DNA from: Euglena gracilis
Taxonomy: Eukaryota; Euglenida; Euglenophyceae; Euglenales
Reading direction: 5' to 3'
Assembly: GCA_039621445.1 (NCBI GenBank)
Contig: CP154954.1
Span: 65,182,891-65,246,890, forward strand
Length of the DNA stretch: 64,000 nucleotides
The notes under the pieces are model-generated. The model was not told the DNA's origin and ran no database searches. It saw only the letters and a program-made list of their open reading frames with translations. Every line of letters starts with the position of its first letter. The first letter of the stretch is position 1. This document shows positions 24,661-36,150 of this stretch, in pieces. Both the position numbers and the translations under genes were made by a program.

Positions 24661-26293
24661 TTAAGCTTTTTTTGCAACCTTTGATGGAAAGGGGGGTCTC
24701 CCCATTTTTCCTCCATGGAATTTATTTCCTGGATAAGATGATTTTTGGAGGGCTGGGCTGGTGGTGATGGACGTTTTGGGCTTTTTTGCAACCTTTGATG
24801 GAGGGGTGTCTCCCTTTATTTCTTCCATTGATTTTATTTCTGGATAAGGTGATTTTGGGGAGGATGGCCTGGTGGTGGTGCTGGACATTGCACCCCTAGG
24901 TCCCCTAGGGCTTGGGCCCTTGGAAAAAGAATTTTTTTCTGGGGGGATGTGCATGCACTCTCTCCATCTCTGCTCACCTCTCTGGAGGATCTTGTTGTTG
25001 GAAGACATACCAAAGGGCTTAATGCCCCTGTTTGGCCTATCTGGTCTACTGCATGTTGATGTGGTCGGTTGACATACCATTGGGGGGGGGGCCTCTGTGG
25101 GTCCCCCCCTTGATTGAATAATTGGGAATTGAGAAATAATTGTTGGAGGGGTTCCTGCCCCTCCCTCCATAAGGGCGGGCCACTGTGGGTCCCTTTTCCT
25201 CCTGGGGCTGGGTCATTGAAAGGGCCACTGTGGGTCCCTTTTTCCCCCATTTTTGGCAGAGGGCCTCTGTGGGTGTGTGTGGCAAACGGGAGATCCTACG
25301 GAGGTAGGTCGCCGGCGCGTAGTACCAAGCCGAGTATCGCTCGAGTAGCTTATTCGGTAAGGCACTGGGCTCACACGCGGGAGGTCGTGGGTTCGAGACC
25401 CAGGTCCCGCCGTGTGAGTCCTGATCGATCCCGTACGGGCAGAGGGCATACCGCGGGGATCGATCGACGCGTGAGGCTGCGCACGTGGACGAACGTTGAT
25501 CGGTCGGATTACCACGGGCGTGGCCCCTCGCTAGCAGACGAGCCACGGCAAGTAGTTTGAGCTGCCCCGTGGCCGTCCAACAGCGGGTGGCTAAACCTAC
25601 ATACAGTGGGTCCCTCGGGGGATATTACCAGCAGCTTCCTTATCTTCTTGGTGGCCACTGTTGGTCCACCCTGCTGGTCTCCAAGGTCTCCATGTATAAT
25701 TTTTTTTCCATAATCCATCTGTTGGTCTTCTGGGCCTTGAGTTCTTCTTGGCCCCAAGCCCCATTGGAAATCTGGGGGGGCTGCTGTGGCCCCCCCCTTG
25801 TCCCCTTGAGAGGGGCTGTTGTGCAAGATGAATTCGGGGGGTTGTACAGACCTTTTCTGCCCCTTCCTGAGGGGATTTGCTTGAAAAACTGGCCCCCATG
25901 GCCCCTGTGGTGTTGACCTCCTTGGCCTTGATTCCATCTCCCCCTCTTCTGGGAAATTTGTGCACAGGCGACTGGGCGCCTTTGGGGGAGATGCCACTGA
26001 TGTGTGGGCTTTGATGGTCCAAATGTGTAGTAATTTGTGCCCCCATGGCCCATCCTTTGCCCACCAAGGGCTGGGGCTGACTTCTGTCTTCTGGGCCTTC
26101 TGGCCACAGTGGTCCAAGGACCGTGGCCGTCACTGGGGGGGGGGGGGCGGGGAAATTTCTGGGGGGGGGGGCTGGGGGGGAAGAAAGGCCACGGTTTGCT
26201 GTGTGTCGGCCGCCTCTCCAAGTTCTCCAGCTGCTGCGGCCACTCCTCCAGGACGTCCGTGGTGATATAATTCCAATTTCTTCTCCACTGCAT
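24661..26293 (-). pseudogene. Gag-like Pro/Gln-rich frame of the DIRS-like element
   Basis: Begins MQWRRNWNYITTDVLEEWPQ and continues as a Pro/Gln/Arg-rich sequence through several frame changes. It has no zinc knuckle. Its position upstream of reverse transcriptase is the main reason for the gag-like label. It contains the SINE-like insert. Confidence 0.5.
25310..25560 (+). mobile_element. tRNA-derived SINE-like insert
   Basis: A box A match (TAGCTTATTCGG, 25346-25357) and a perfect box B (GGTTCGAGACC, 25390-25400) are spaced as in a tRNA gene. Acceptor-stem pairing is poor, so this is not a functional tRNA. Base composition differs sharply from the surrounding gag-like frame. A target duplication was not found with confidence. 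Confidence 0.6.
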
Positions 26294-26509
26294 TGCTCAT
26301 CGAAGTCGAAATTGAAATTTGATAATTGACTTCTCAGTTGATATCCGTCTGGTTTGTGTTCTTCTGGATATTGAATTGATATTGACTTCTTTTCTCAGTT
26401 CTTCCTCGTCTGTGACCTCTGTTCCTTTCTTCTGGGTGTCGAAGGGCAAGCTAGGAATCAGCCATCTCCGGCGAAAAAAGGCACTAAGCGGGACCTCCTA
26501 ACCCAGCGC

Positions 26510-26600
26510 ACCAAACAATCACAACAAAACCGCCGGCGAGCAAGGCATTGCCTCACAATGGCAAAGTGCGGAGCCCGAGGTGTCTAATTCCCGGGTTTGG
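26510..26600 (+). repeat. Terminal-repeat-like block of the retroelement family
   Basis: Carries CCTAACCCAGCGCACCAAAC, CCGCCGGCGAGCAAGGCAT and GGCAAAGTGCGGAGCCC. The same words recur at 27290-27370, 27570-27640 and 27760-27845, and diverged at 21.0-21.8 kb. Confidence 0.6.
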
Positions 26601-27300
26601 TGGTTTGAGATTCAACACCATGTTAGCCCCTTACAAGAGGCTTTGGAATCAAAATCTGGAGAAAAATGGAGCTTTTTGGGATCCCCTCCCAATCCTCCTG
26701 GTGCTGGCCCAAGCCCCCTTTCCCTCTGATATATGCACGTTGCGCACACGGCTGATTTTTTGCTCCAGAATTCTCTGTTTATATCGATCTTCTGATCTTG
26801 AGACAACCAAACGAAGAACCAGTGTGTTGGGCAAAACGCCCTATATTAAAATTAAGCGTAAAGGCCAGAAATTCCATAAATGGGAGAGAGTTGTTTCATT
26901 TCCAAAGTGCCCACAAATAAGTCCCTTTCATTTAATGATGGCATATATGATAAGTCCCTTTCATTTAATGATGGCTTGTGTGACTGAAACCCGATTTAAC
27001 GTAAAGCCTGGGGGTCCCCTTCTGATTTCATTAAAAACCCCCTTCAAAGCCATAAGTGCTGACACAATTGCTTCAATAGCTAAGAACGCTCCACCAGAGG
27101 GGCAGGAGTTGGTTTACTCAAAAAATTGGGCCTTTCTGCCCAAGAAGATTGTGAAATTGGCCAGCGGAAGGGGGTGGAGGAGGGGTGGAGGCTTTCACAG
27201 CCCATTATCAAAGACTTGGTGCCCAAAGCGTCTTAGAAAATGCCCTGGCCCCCCTGATTTCAGTGCACAATCAGACCTCACAAGGGAAAAGTGCGGAGCC
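26583..27300 (+). pseudogene. Tyrosine recombinase catalytic region, second DIRS-like copy
   Basis: Starts within the N-terminal core (GFGGLRFNTMLAPYKRLWNQ) and continues through LCLYRSSDL and a beta-sheet region. It then needs a frame change to read ERSTRGAGVGLLKKLGLS and another to reach EAFTAHYQRLGAQ with the catalytic tyrosine. The expected HSTR box has Arg in place of His. A 33-bp tandem duplication (26917-26949, 26950-26982) repeats 11 residues. Orientation is opposite to the first copy, 260 bp away, so two elements face each other. Confidence 0.8.
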
Positions 27301-27850
27301 CAAGGTGCCTCTGACTCCCTCGAGGGAAACCAACAAGGGAGGAAGGGACACCGAGGGTGAAGCACAAAGACCTTGTGGGCCCGACCCCCCCCACCCCTAA
27401 AAGAAAATTTGTCTTCAAAAGCCCTCGGTCAACAGATAACGAAGCCCTTGGTAAGCAGATAATGGGGACCAGGGGGGGGGGGGACACCCCAAAGGGGCAA
27501 GAAGCCACGTCGCCAAGTCGGAGCGGCATCGTCAGCCAACTCCGGCGAGGCGGTCCTATACAGGGACACCTAACCCAGCGCAGAAAACAATCCACGCACA
27601 CACCGCCGGCGAGCAAGGCATGGCTTCGCAAGGTCTTTGTGCTTCGCCCTCGGTGTCCCTTCCTCCCTTGTCGGTTTTCCTCGAGGGAGTACGAGAGTGA
27701 GGCAAACCGACCAGGAGGAAGACCGAGGGCGAAGCACACAGACCTTGTGGGCGACTCCTAACCCAGCGCACCAAAACAATCCAAACAGCACCGCCGGCGA
27801 ACAAGGCATGGCCTCACAAGGGCAAAGCGTGGAGCCCCAGGTGCCCGCGG
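27290..27850 (+). repeat. Nested terminal-repeat fragments
   Basis: Three overlapping pieces carry CCCTCGAGGGAAACC, GGAGGAAGGGACACCGAGGG, CACAGACCTTGTGGGC and CAAGGCATGGCCTCACAAGG, partly in inverted order. The arrangement suggests repeated insertion or recombination of element ends. Confidence 0.55.
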
Positions 27851-27859
27851 CTTTGTTTT

Positions 27860-28955
27860 TTTGAACTGAAGGAAACCCTCAACATCAGGGTTTCCCAAAT
27901 TAAATTTCCTTGTCAAACCGCATCCCCCCCCCCCAGAGGTGGGGGTTGGTGTGGTGGCGCAGGGTCAATAACAATGGGACAAGACTAATCTTTGATGCAA
28001 CAAATCAGCGCCAGGACCAAACCTCACCAAAGCAAAAAAAAAGTATTAAAAAAAAGGTGGTGAATGTGTGCACAGTGAAGTTGCACAGGCGTGACCAGAA
28101 GATACGTGCATTGAGGGTCAAAGGAATCAAAGGTATCCAAACCCAGGAGGACGCTGCGTAAGTTGTGCGGCATCAGGGACGGCAAAACAAAGAATTTATT
28201 CAGGCTTCCTTCTTGCAACCTGCCCCTTCCACACACACGGCTTTCCCCTCTACATTGCACAGGGGAGTGAAAGAAGAAATGCCCACACCAGACATTCATT
28301 TGATGTGATTGCCAACGGCTCAAAATTATTGCTGGCACAAATGGACACAAAGGGTGGAAGAGGGCCATCTGTTCCTCAAGCGATGCGGAACAGAAAAATC
28401 ATTGCTGGTTTTCTATCGAAATGAAAAATTGAAGCTACAAGGAAATTTATTGTTATTCATGAGATGGGGAAAAACGCATGAAATGGTTAAAAATCAACGA
28501 TAAATTTTAAATCAACAAAATGGTTTTTGTTTGGGTTTACACTTTCTGTCCAGCGATTCCCCACAATCCGTCTTTTTGATGTACAAAATCAAGACTGATG
28601 ACTGATGACAGTCAAATTTCTTGCGAAGCGGCCTGTGTCTATGACGCTGGCTGCAGGGATACTACCTCAAGAAGAGTTTCCTGTGAGATATTCTAATAAC
28701 TGCAACTGCGCAAAAATGCACAACCCAGCCAGATTTTTTCTGTCCAAAATGCTTCAGAATATCCCGTTCGTTCGGAATGCCTGGACGACAACATCTCGTT
28801 TCCACAAGAAATGGGTCTCTCTGCTTTCTTCACAAAAATAATTGAAAAAAACTTGTGTTCACCAAGACTTGAATTGAAATTGAATCTACAGAAAATTGCC
28901 CACACATGGCTTGGAAAATAAATTGAAATCACAGCACACCAACCGATGTCCGTTG
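27860..28955. other. Intergenic stretch between retroelement and the next gene
   Basis: AT-rich with only short unsupported ORFs. A C run at about 27927 is the only repeat feature. It contains the 3' flank of the minus-strand gene ending at 28961. Confidence 0.4.
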
Positions 28956-28960
28956 CAGTT

Positions 28961-31900
28961 TCAACCTGCCATTGAACGCCCCTGCGCATAGGAGAGGGAC
29001 AGAGGCTGCAGGAGGGAGGGAGGGTTGGCCAGGGCGAAGGAGGACAGACCAGGCCCCATGTTCATGACACTGCGCACCCCGAGGGGGCCCCCGAGGCCCA
29101 TCAGTCCGGGGGCGAACGGGGTCATGAGGTTCATGGCCACCCCGCCCCCTCCGAGCATCGCCGGCAGCGAGGACAGCATCGCTGACAGCCGGCCCACTGC
29201 ACCCAAACCCTTGGGGCGGAGGGGGGGGTCCGACCGAAAGTCTTGATGGGCTGTGACCTGCTGGCTTCTTTTCCCCAGTCGCACGCGGGGGGGAAGTACT
29301 TTCTCCTCTGGGGTGGCTGAGGGGGGGTTTGGCCAATGGACGTTTTCAGGGCTCGAACGCTAAATGTTATCTGTTATAACACTTAGCTCTACTTCACCTG
29401 ACGTCCCCAAGGGGTCAACGATGCGTTCTCCCCAACCTGTCTGCGTAAATTCTACAGGGGCAGAAAGCAAAAAGCTGGTCCCATCCCCCGAAAACATTTG
29501 ATTACCCCCCAAAAAGACGGCGGTGCCTTGCATCAAAGCGTTCCTGGAAATCGGACCCAAAGATGCCTTATTTTAGGGAAATAGTTTGTTTTAGGGTTTC
29601 AGCTTCCTGCCTCCCAGACCCAGAATCTGGTTTTTGCTGGTTATAAATGACCTTTCCATCTGTTGGCTGTTATTTCAGCATGCCATTTTTAAAAGTGAGG
29701 AAAACAGGAATTAATCTCCGAACAAAAGAATACCCGTATTGTTAGACACCTCCTAATACCCAGGAAATTCTGCAAAATCATCACAAGGTTTCCCTGGGAT
29801 TTTAAGCCGATGTATTTTGTATCACAAGAACATGAAATTTGAGAAAGATGCTTCCATTGACCTGAATCCGTCGGATTTTGCAAAGCTTCAAAATCCCTGT
29901 CAAGAATTAAAAGCATGCTGCCTGGATTCAGGGACACCAAAAAAAATTGCCGACCCAGCACCCAAGAGATAAATCCAGAAGATCACGGCGTTTCCTACCG
30001 ACAGGCATCTCACGGTCCCCCCCCCCCATCACAGTGGCAGCCGCCTGGCCGTGCCGGGCACGAGGGGCGGGCTCCGGTACGCGGGGGCCACCCCGGCCGG
30101 CGGGGCCCGCAGCTCGCCGTGCAGCTCCAGCCCGTTGAGGGCCAGGGCGCCGGCGGCGGCGGAGTTGCCGGCCGGGTCCAGCACCAGCCGGAAATAGCGG
30201 AAGAACAGCGCCGTCTGGATCGCCCATGAGGCCCGCCGGCGCTGGGGACCTGTGGGGGGGGGGGGTTGTGTGCGGCGTCTCTGTGGCACTGGTCCATTTG
30301 TGCCTGCCCTCTGGCCTGTCATTCGGACGCCGGTTTGATATTACAAAAGGACACAACAAGAAATAGCAACACTTTTGTTTTGAAACCCACAAAAGAAACA
30401 AAACACAACAAACGGGGGAACAACACCGCCGCAAAGGATGAAAGGCTGCAGGGAGAGGGGCATACACAGGCTTTCATCGCCGTCGTGGCGGGACAGAACG
30501 ACCCAGCGGTCGTTGTCTTCGAGCCCAGCACGGGATCCAGCCACCCACCCACGGGTGCAATGAAAACAGGTCAGGTTACCATTCGACCCCCCCCCCCAGC
30601 CCAACAAGCCAAATGGGGAACATACCGTCAATGGAAATTTAAAAAAAAGCGTGGTGAGAACTTCGAGATTCTGCGCTGACCTGAGCCCTCGAACTGCCAC
30701 GCCCTAGGGAAGAGCTCCGCAGGGCCCCTGACGCCGAAGGTGTACGCCATGGGACGCACCGACCTGGCAGTGGGAGTGGCATGGGCCTGCTGCGATGTGG
30801 GGGAAAGATGGGGCATTGTGGGCAAAACACAACATGATGCACGCAAGACTGGGGCTGAGGGCAATTGGTGGGTGAAAAAAAGTGGCCGGGGAAAAGCGGC
30901 GGCTGGACAAATATTCGGAGTTAAATCATTTGCAATCTTCTCACGTAAGAACAGAAAAGAGAGCGAACAGCAATGCCACGTGTTTCTGACACGGCAGGGG
31001 AGACCTCTCCCCAAAGTCCAGGATGACCCAGGAGTACGGGGCGTCCTCCGTCTGGAAGCACCCCGTGGAGTGTGCCTCCGCGTCGAGAATCTGCTGCAGC
31101 CCGCCGGACACCGCCTTGTCCATCGAAGACGCTGTTGGCGGGGGTGGGGGGTAGCAGGCATCCTGGGTCGGGGTGGCAGGCATCAGGCTCAGACACTCTC
31201 CCAAGAGTTAAACAACAACAGTGGACTTGCATTCAGGTCGAGATCAAGGCATTTTTGATTTGATTCCTGGACTGCAGGATTTCTACATGGTTCAGGTCGG
31301 AAGCTGCAAATACAAAAAATTCTTCACTGACTTAAGCTTGTGGCAAACCCCTACATGGGGTTTTCATTGGTTAAAAATCTATATGACTCGTTTTGCTCTT
31401 GTGCAATTCACCCTCCCCCTAAACAGAACGGAAGCTGCTTGTGAGGAACAAAACATTGCTTTTAGCCCAATGTGCGGTGTGAGTCAACAGGCATCAGAAC
31501 AGATTGTGTCGCTCCTCGCGTGAAACGTTGGTGTGATCCACCCCTTCCCTCTCTGGGGGGGGAGGGGTGTTGCAAACCCGTGAGCACGCCCAACCGTGGT
31601 GGATCCAGGCTTCCACTTACCAACCCGGGGGGGGGGGGGGGTGACAAGCAAACCTCCCCGGGGGTCGGTTTTAGACTCTGCCTGCCGAACCAGGCAACTT
31701 TCCCTTGAAAATAGTCATTTTCAGCGACAGGCGTGTGGTATAGCACCACTCCAAAACCAACCCCCCAGTCGGGGTCGAAAATGACCCTACCCCTCTGCCT
31801 TCCCATAGCATCCACCTCCCGGGGGGAGGGGGGGGGTGAACCTCCTTGAAAGCAAGCCTGGGTGGCACGCACAGACAGACAAACAGACACACAGACACAC

Positions 31901-34900
31901 AGACAGACAGGCAGACAGACAGACAGACTGACATGCAGGCAGGCAGGCAGGCAGGCAGGCAGAAGGTATGGGAGGCACACACCGCAAACCCGCACCTCCT
32001 TGCTCTCCACGGGGCTGAGCCACTCCCCCCGGGGGTTGTCCCGGCCGATGAACTGGACGACGCCACCCCCGTCGGAGGAGACGAAGGGGAACGCCCGCAC
32101 GACGCACTCCCCGGCGTACCGGCGCCGCGGGCCCGCCGGGGCGGCGATGGGGCCTGAGAGAGGGCGGAGGGGGGGGAGGGCAGACAACAGCAAACGATGG
32201 CAGCGATGGTCGGACAAAACGTGGTCGGCCAACCCCACATGAAATGATCGACCTAAGCACTGGCTCCTGAACCTCCAAGTTAAAGTGCTCTCAACGGAGG
32301 GGGCTGGAGCAGGATATTTTGCTGCCGATTTTCTGTGAACTGCAAAAAAGAATTTCTGTTGCATGACCAAATGACCCCAACTTTCCCCCAAAGGTCGGAC
32401 CCAGGTCCCACCATACCACCATCCCACCATCATAGGAAACCCAATCTGCAGCAGTTGGGAAGTGATTTGGGCTTTTAGCATAAAAAATTGTTCCCAGCTG
32501 AAAATTTACCATCGCCTTGTTCCCTGCTGGAACTCTCCATAATCCATCCGGAATTTTTTATCTTTTTTGATTTTTTTTTGGGGCGACAAATGGCATGTTT
32601 TATAAATTCAGCAAGTTCCCAGGATCGCAAAATGATGGGTTTGCTCTTCAACTTTCCCCTCATTTCTGGCCACTCCCAAAAAAAAAGCTTAAGTTCCTGC
32701 CCATTTTTTGTGTTTTTGTTTCGCCACATTTCCAAGGCCCGAGTAGCGGCCACCCTGTGTTCGACCCCCCACCCTCCCCTCCTTGTGTTCGACCCCCCAC
32801 CCTCTTCCCCACCCAGGTTCCAGCCCGGCCCTCGAGACGTTAGGGGACTGCCTGCCCCAGTACTTCGAGGCCACCGCCCCCTCCAGCTGGTCGGGGGGCC
32901 TGGGACGACGCCTCGGTGTGCTGCCACCCCCCCCCCGAATTCTTTGCTCCCCCCCCCAACGACGAGGGGGGCCAGGGCGTTGGTTCAGCTGGAAGGCACC
33001 CCATCCCCCCGGGGGAAGTCAGCCCCGGACCACCCCAATCAACAAATTTTAATTATTTTCCAGCCTCCCAAAAGGGCGGTTGGACAGAACAAATATTTTG
33101 CGTTCGAAGGTGCAGAAATTCCACCCTGGGACCCTTGCCCTTGGGGGGGGGGGGGCTGCGTGCTGCTGAGCACCAAAAATGGCTAACCTTTGGTGGACCG
33201 GGAGAGGATGATCCACCGCAATGGTGAGCACCGGCCTTTCACGATCCAGACCTTTCACCGCCGGGGGTTTCACGTCCGCTCTGGTCGGCCGGGGCGGATC
33301 GCGCTCGGGGCTCTTCGCCCGGGCTGGTGCCTGGCCCTTGCTCTTCAGCTGCTGCGCCTTCAGCGCCTCAAACTCCTCCCGGCCACACCACTGCTATGAC
33401 CCGACCGGTACCCGCTGGGCCAAGCAATCAATCCCAAACCCTCGTCCCTCCCACCCGAAGTGGCTGTTCGCTGCGACCACTGAAGCCAGAAATTCTTTTC
33501 GCTTCTACAAATGGCGACTGCTTCCCGGGTCTGAGGCCCAAAGCAAGCCATTTAGACAACTAGCGGGTGGGGGGTGCCGAATCTGTTGGGAAATATTTGG
33601 ACAAATCCTTAAAACGCCAGAAAAAAATTCCCAAATTTAACGGGCCTGGAAATAGGCTGGACAAAAAAGTTCGTGAAGCTGTTTTCAGGGAAAACATCAG
33701 AATTCATCAAAAGAACATCAGAATACATCAACACCTGGAGCTTTTCTCAAATAAAAAGAATTAAAATGCAAACACCTAAAACTCTGCATTGCAAAGCAAA
33801 GGAAAAAAAATCACACTCTTTTACAGGTTGTTTGGGAAAAAATGCATGTCAAGGATGGGCACAAAGCGCCGAAGAACACTTCTGGGTGTTCACGGGAGGG
33901 AGTTGTATTCCAAATAAATCGAACGAAATTTTGTCCATATTCATTCTCACAACAATATTTCCCGTTCAAGCCGCCCTCCCCCCCCCCCCAGTTTGGTGGG
34001 ACTCCACAAAGCAGTGACATGCACCCGGCTCAGCACAACGTCCGGCACAGCCAGTCGCTTCGACGACACATCGGGGGTGTCGCTCGCCCGCCTCTGCTTC
34101 AGGGGCCGCATCTCCGATGGCTGGGGGACAAACAAGAACTTCGGGAGGGCATCGTTTGTTGTGTGTCGAATGCACGTTTAGGATGGCTCCTCTCAGCCAA
34201 GGTTTTTGCACCACTTAGCCTTCATTAAGCAATGTTGTGTGGACAGAAAGAATCTCAAAAAGTCATTTATGTGGAAAGAGGGGGGAAAAATAAAGAAATA
34301 TATAAATATATGTGTGTGTGGGTGGGTGGGTGGGAGGGTAGGTGGGTGGGTGGGTGTGTAAGCAATAAGAACCAATCAAAACAAACGTTTCAGGCTGACA
34401 GAAAACACCGCAACAAGAAAATCGATAAAATAACACCTATCCCCAAAATCAAGTTTGAAACCAAATACCGCCCCACTCCCCAGGCAGCTTCAGGCAATAT
34501 GAATCCCAAATTTTGCCACCAACCACCAAATCCACAGCCAGGATGCACAAATACACAGGCAGGGGGGCTTTGCAATGGTGGTATTGGGGGTTGGGCACCC
34601 ATCAAGTAGTGCAGTGATTCACAACAGCAGCACAGCGGTTCAGGGGGCCAGGCATACGTCGCCTCTCTCAGGGGTGCTCAGCAGGCCGTCGCCCTTCCTC
34701 CGGGGCCAGGCCAGGTTCGGCCCGAAGGCCCCCGGGGCAACGCAACCCGACCGGGGCCCAAGGCCGGCCCTGGCCTGGGCTCCCGTCACCACTGGGGTCG
34801 CCGGCCCGGGCCCGCCCAAGCTGGGGCAGGGTGAGGGTGGCCTCCGGGCGGGGACCCCCGAAGAGGGCGTCCGTGGAGGAGCCCGCGGTGTGGAGGCTGT

Positions 34901-35065
34901 GGTCAGGGCTCAATTTGACCGACCCCCGGGGGATGGGGAAAGGATTTGCCCCCAGGGCTTCCAGCACTTTTGGTGCCACAGAGCCTTAGCTGAGTGCCGA
35001 GGGACCATGTGCCCCCCCATGGCGTAAAATCCAGCCTGGCTGTGCTGCAGGCGGTAGTCCGCGAC
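28961..35065 (-). CDS. F5/8-type C (discoidin-like) domain exons, probable C-terminus of the RBBP6-like gene
   Basis: Exon chain: 35065-34968, 34896-34658, 34120-34025, 33390-33232, 32920-32875, 32153-31983, 31131-31005, 30763-30681, 30516-30466, 30249-30029 (TGA), and a further strongly biased exon about 29257-28961. Phases agree from 34120 to 30029. The first exons encode a basic, Pro-rich linker (for example REEFEALKAQQLKSKGQ). From 32153 the F5/8 type C pattern is clear: GVVQFIGRDNPRGEWLSPVE, YSWVILDFGE, AYTFGVRG, AWQFEGSDNDRWVVLSRHDG and FFRYFRLVLDPAGNS...NGLELHGEL. Such domains bind ligands or partners. The chain follows the RING exon in phase and no start codon is evident before it, so I infer one protein, but two genes remain possible. 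The Gly/Met/Leu-rich last exon would replace the stop at 30029 if a donor near it is used. Confidence 0.72.
31750..31958. repeat. Dispersed element piece plus GACA/AGGC microsatellite
   Basis: GGGGTCGAAAATGACCCTAC to CCTCCTTGAAAGCAAGCCTG (31765-31857) is homologous to 48897-48978. It is followed by CAGA and CAGG repeats to 31962, right beside the donor of the exon ending at 31983. Confidence 0.6.
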
Positions 35066-35515
35066 CTGAGGGCGTGGGGAAAGCGCGTGCTGCAGAAATC
35101 AAACTTGTCGGAGACTCTCAAGAAAGTGATGAAATCCCCCAAATATGAGTCTGGGTTTTTGTTTTTGGGTTTGCTGCTGCAGGGTGGGGGGGGCACGGTG
35201 TCTAATTCGGGCAGGTTATGAAAGAGAGGCTTTGAATGCAAAGTAGATGCGTAAATTGCATTGTTCAGGTGTTGAAAAAAAAAACAATCGTACCATGGCG
35301 TTCTCACATTTTAGCAAAACAACACAGCAGCCAGGGCGCCATTTAGCGATCCAGGGGGGTCCAGCTCAGAGGCTGGAACATTTGGGCTGGCTGGAAACAG
35401 GCTACTCGCTGACCCCCCAACATAGGGGTCCCTCGGCTGGAACTGGGCCCGACCTGGGGTAGAACCGGGTACCAAAAAAATGCAAACTGCAAAAATGCTA
35501 TAAAACAGCCAATTA

Positions 35516-36150
35516 CTGTCGTAGGAAAAAATAACATTCAGAAAAACAACATCTAAGCCCCTCTTGGATGTTATTCAATCAGATGTTATTTTTTTCCTCA
35601 TTTGCTCCAGAAATAAAACAAAAATAGATAGATAATATGCGTAAAACGGATAGGATGTGGGATGAAGAAAACAAACGACTGCGGCAATCATTACAAAATG
35701 ACGAGGCCGTCCATCAAGCTTGCATTCAGTTCTTGCCTGTTTTGAAGCAAAGAATGTACCGTTTCATGGGTGACGCTTTGGAAGCTCTCACACCAGATGT
35801 TGTTTGTTTGTGTTGGGATGCGAGTTCACTGTCAACTGCCTTGTTCAGTCAGCCTCCCCGTTGTTGTCCAGCCTTTTCCAATCTGGGTTGCGCGATTCCA
35901 ACTCTTGCAAACATACAGGCCCAAGAGGATGCGAAGGCACAAGCTAGGTCCCACAGTCTCCAAAGCCCTTGGAGCTGCAAATGCAGCTGATGAGGTTCTG
36001 GCCAATTGACCTCAAATTCATCAGCCTGTGCACAAGCACCAGCACAGTGCATTGTCGAGATAACCTGTTCAGTGCCTTTGGATATTATTTGTTCAGACGT
36101 TATTTTTTCCGGATGTTATTTTTTCCGGATGTTATTTTTTCCTATGACAG
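35516..36150 (+). mobile_element. Tc1/mariner-type small element with 24-bp terminal repeats
   Basis: Ends read CTGTCGTAGGAAAAAATAAC (left) and the complement of CTGTCATAGGAAAAAATAAC (right), 22 of 24 positions matching, flanked on both sides by TA. The host repeat (family Q) has an intact copy at about 39525 where the corresponding site is a single TA, so the insertion and TA duplication are directly supported. Extra copies of GGATGTTATTTTTTCC sit near the right end. Inside is an open frame at 35637-35990 (117 residues) with no recognised motif. Confidence 0.8.
35637..35990 (+). CDS. Unrecognised ORF inside the TA-flanked element
   Basis: 117 residues, starting MRKTDRMWDEENKRLRQSLQ, with a Lys/Arg/Glu-rich helix-like first half and a Cys/Pro-rich second half. 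There is no DDE triad or helix-turn-helix that I can name, and it is too short for a full transposase. It may be a remnant or chance ORF. Confidence 0.3.
   Translation: MRKTDRMWDEENKRLRQSLQNDEAVHQACIQFLPVLKQRMYRFMGDALEALTPDVVCLCWDASSLSTALFSQPPRCCPAFSNLGCAIPTLANIQAQEDAKAQARSHSLQSPWSCKCS

Larger units (their letters stand above)
22356..26293 (-). mobile_element. Decayed DIRS-like (tyrosine recombinase) retrotransposon
   Basis: Read on the minus strand the order is a Pro-rich gag-like frame (26293 to about 24660), reverse transcriptase (about 24400-23880), RNase H (about 23560-23250) and the first part of a tyrosine recombinase (about 23146-22360). That order is the DIRS/Ngaro arrangement, not LTR Ty1/Ty3. 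Reading frame changes several times, long C runs interrupt it, a tRNA-like insert sits inside, and the recombinase is cut off after its first arginine box. The copy is therefore inactive as assembled, although some breaks could be homopolymer errors. Confidence 0.85.

Noticed and set aside
25346-25410. Functional tRNA gene
   Set aside because: Boxes A and B are good but acceptor and anticodon stems do not pair, so I call it a SINE-like relic.
31462-32481. 339-residue minus-strand ORF as a complete protein
   Set aside because: Only 32153-31983 shows codon bias and domain similarity; the rest crosses a splice site and repeats.
35516-36150. Intron of the RBBP6-like gene bearing a host exon on the plus strand
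   Set aside because: Terminal repeats, TA flanks and an empty-site paralogue show it is a mobile element.
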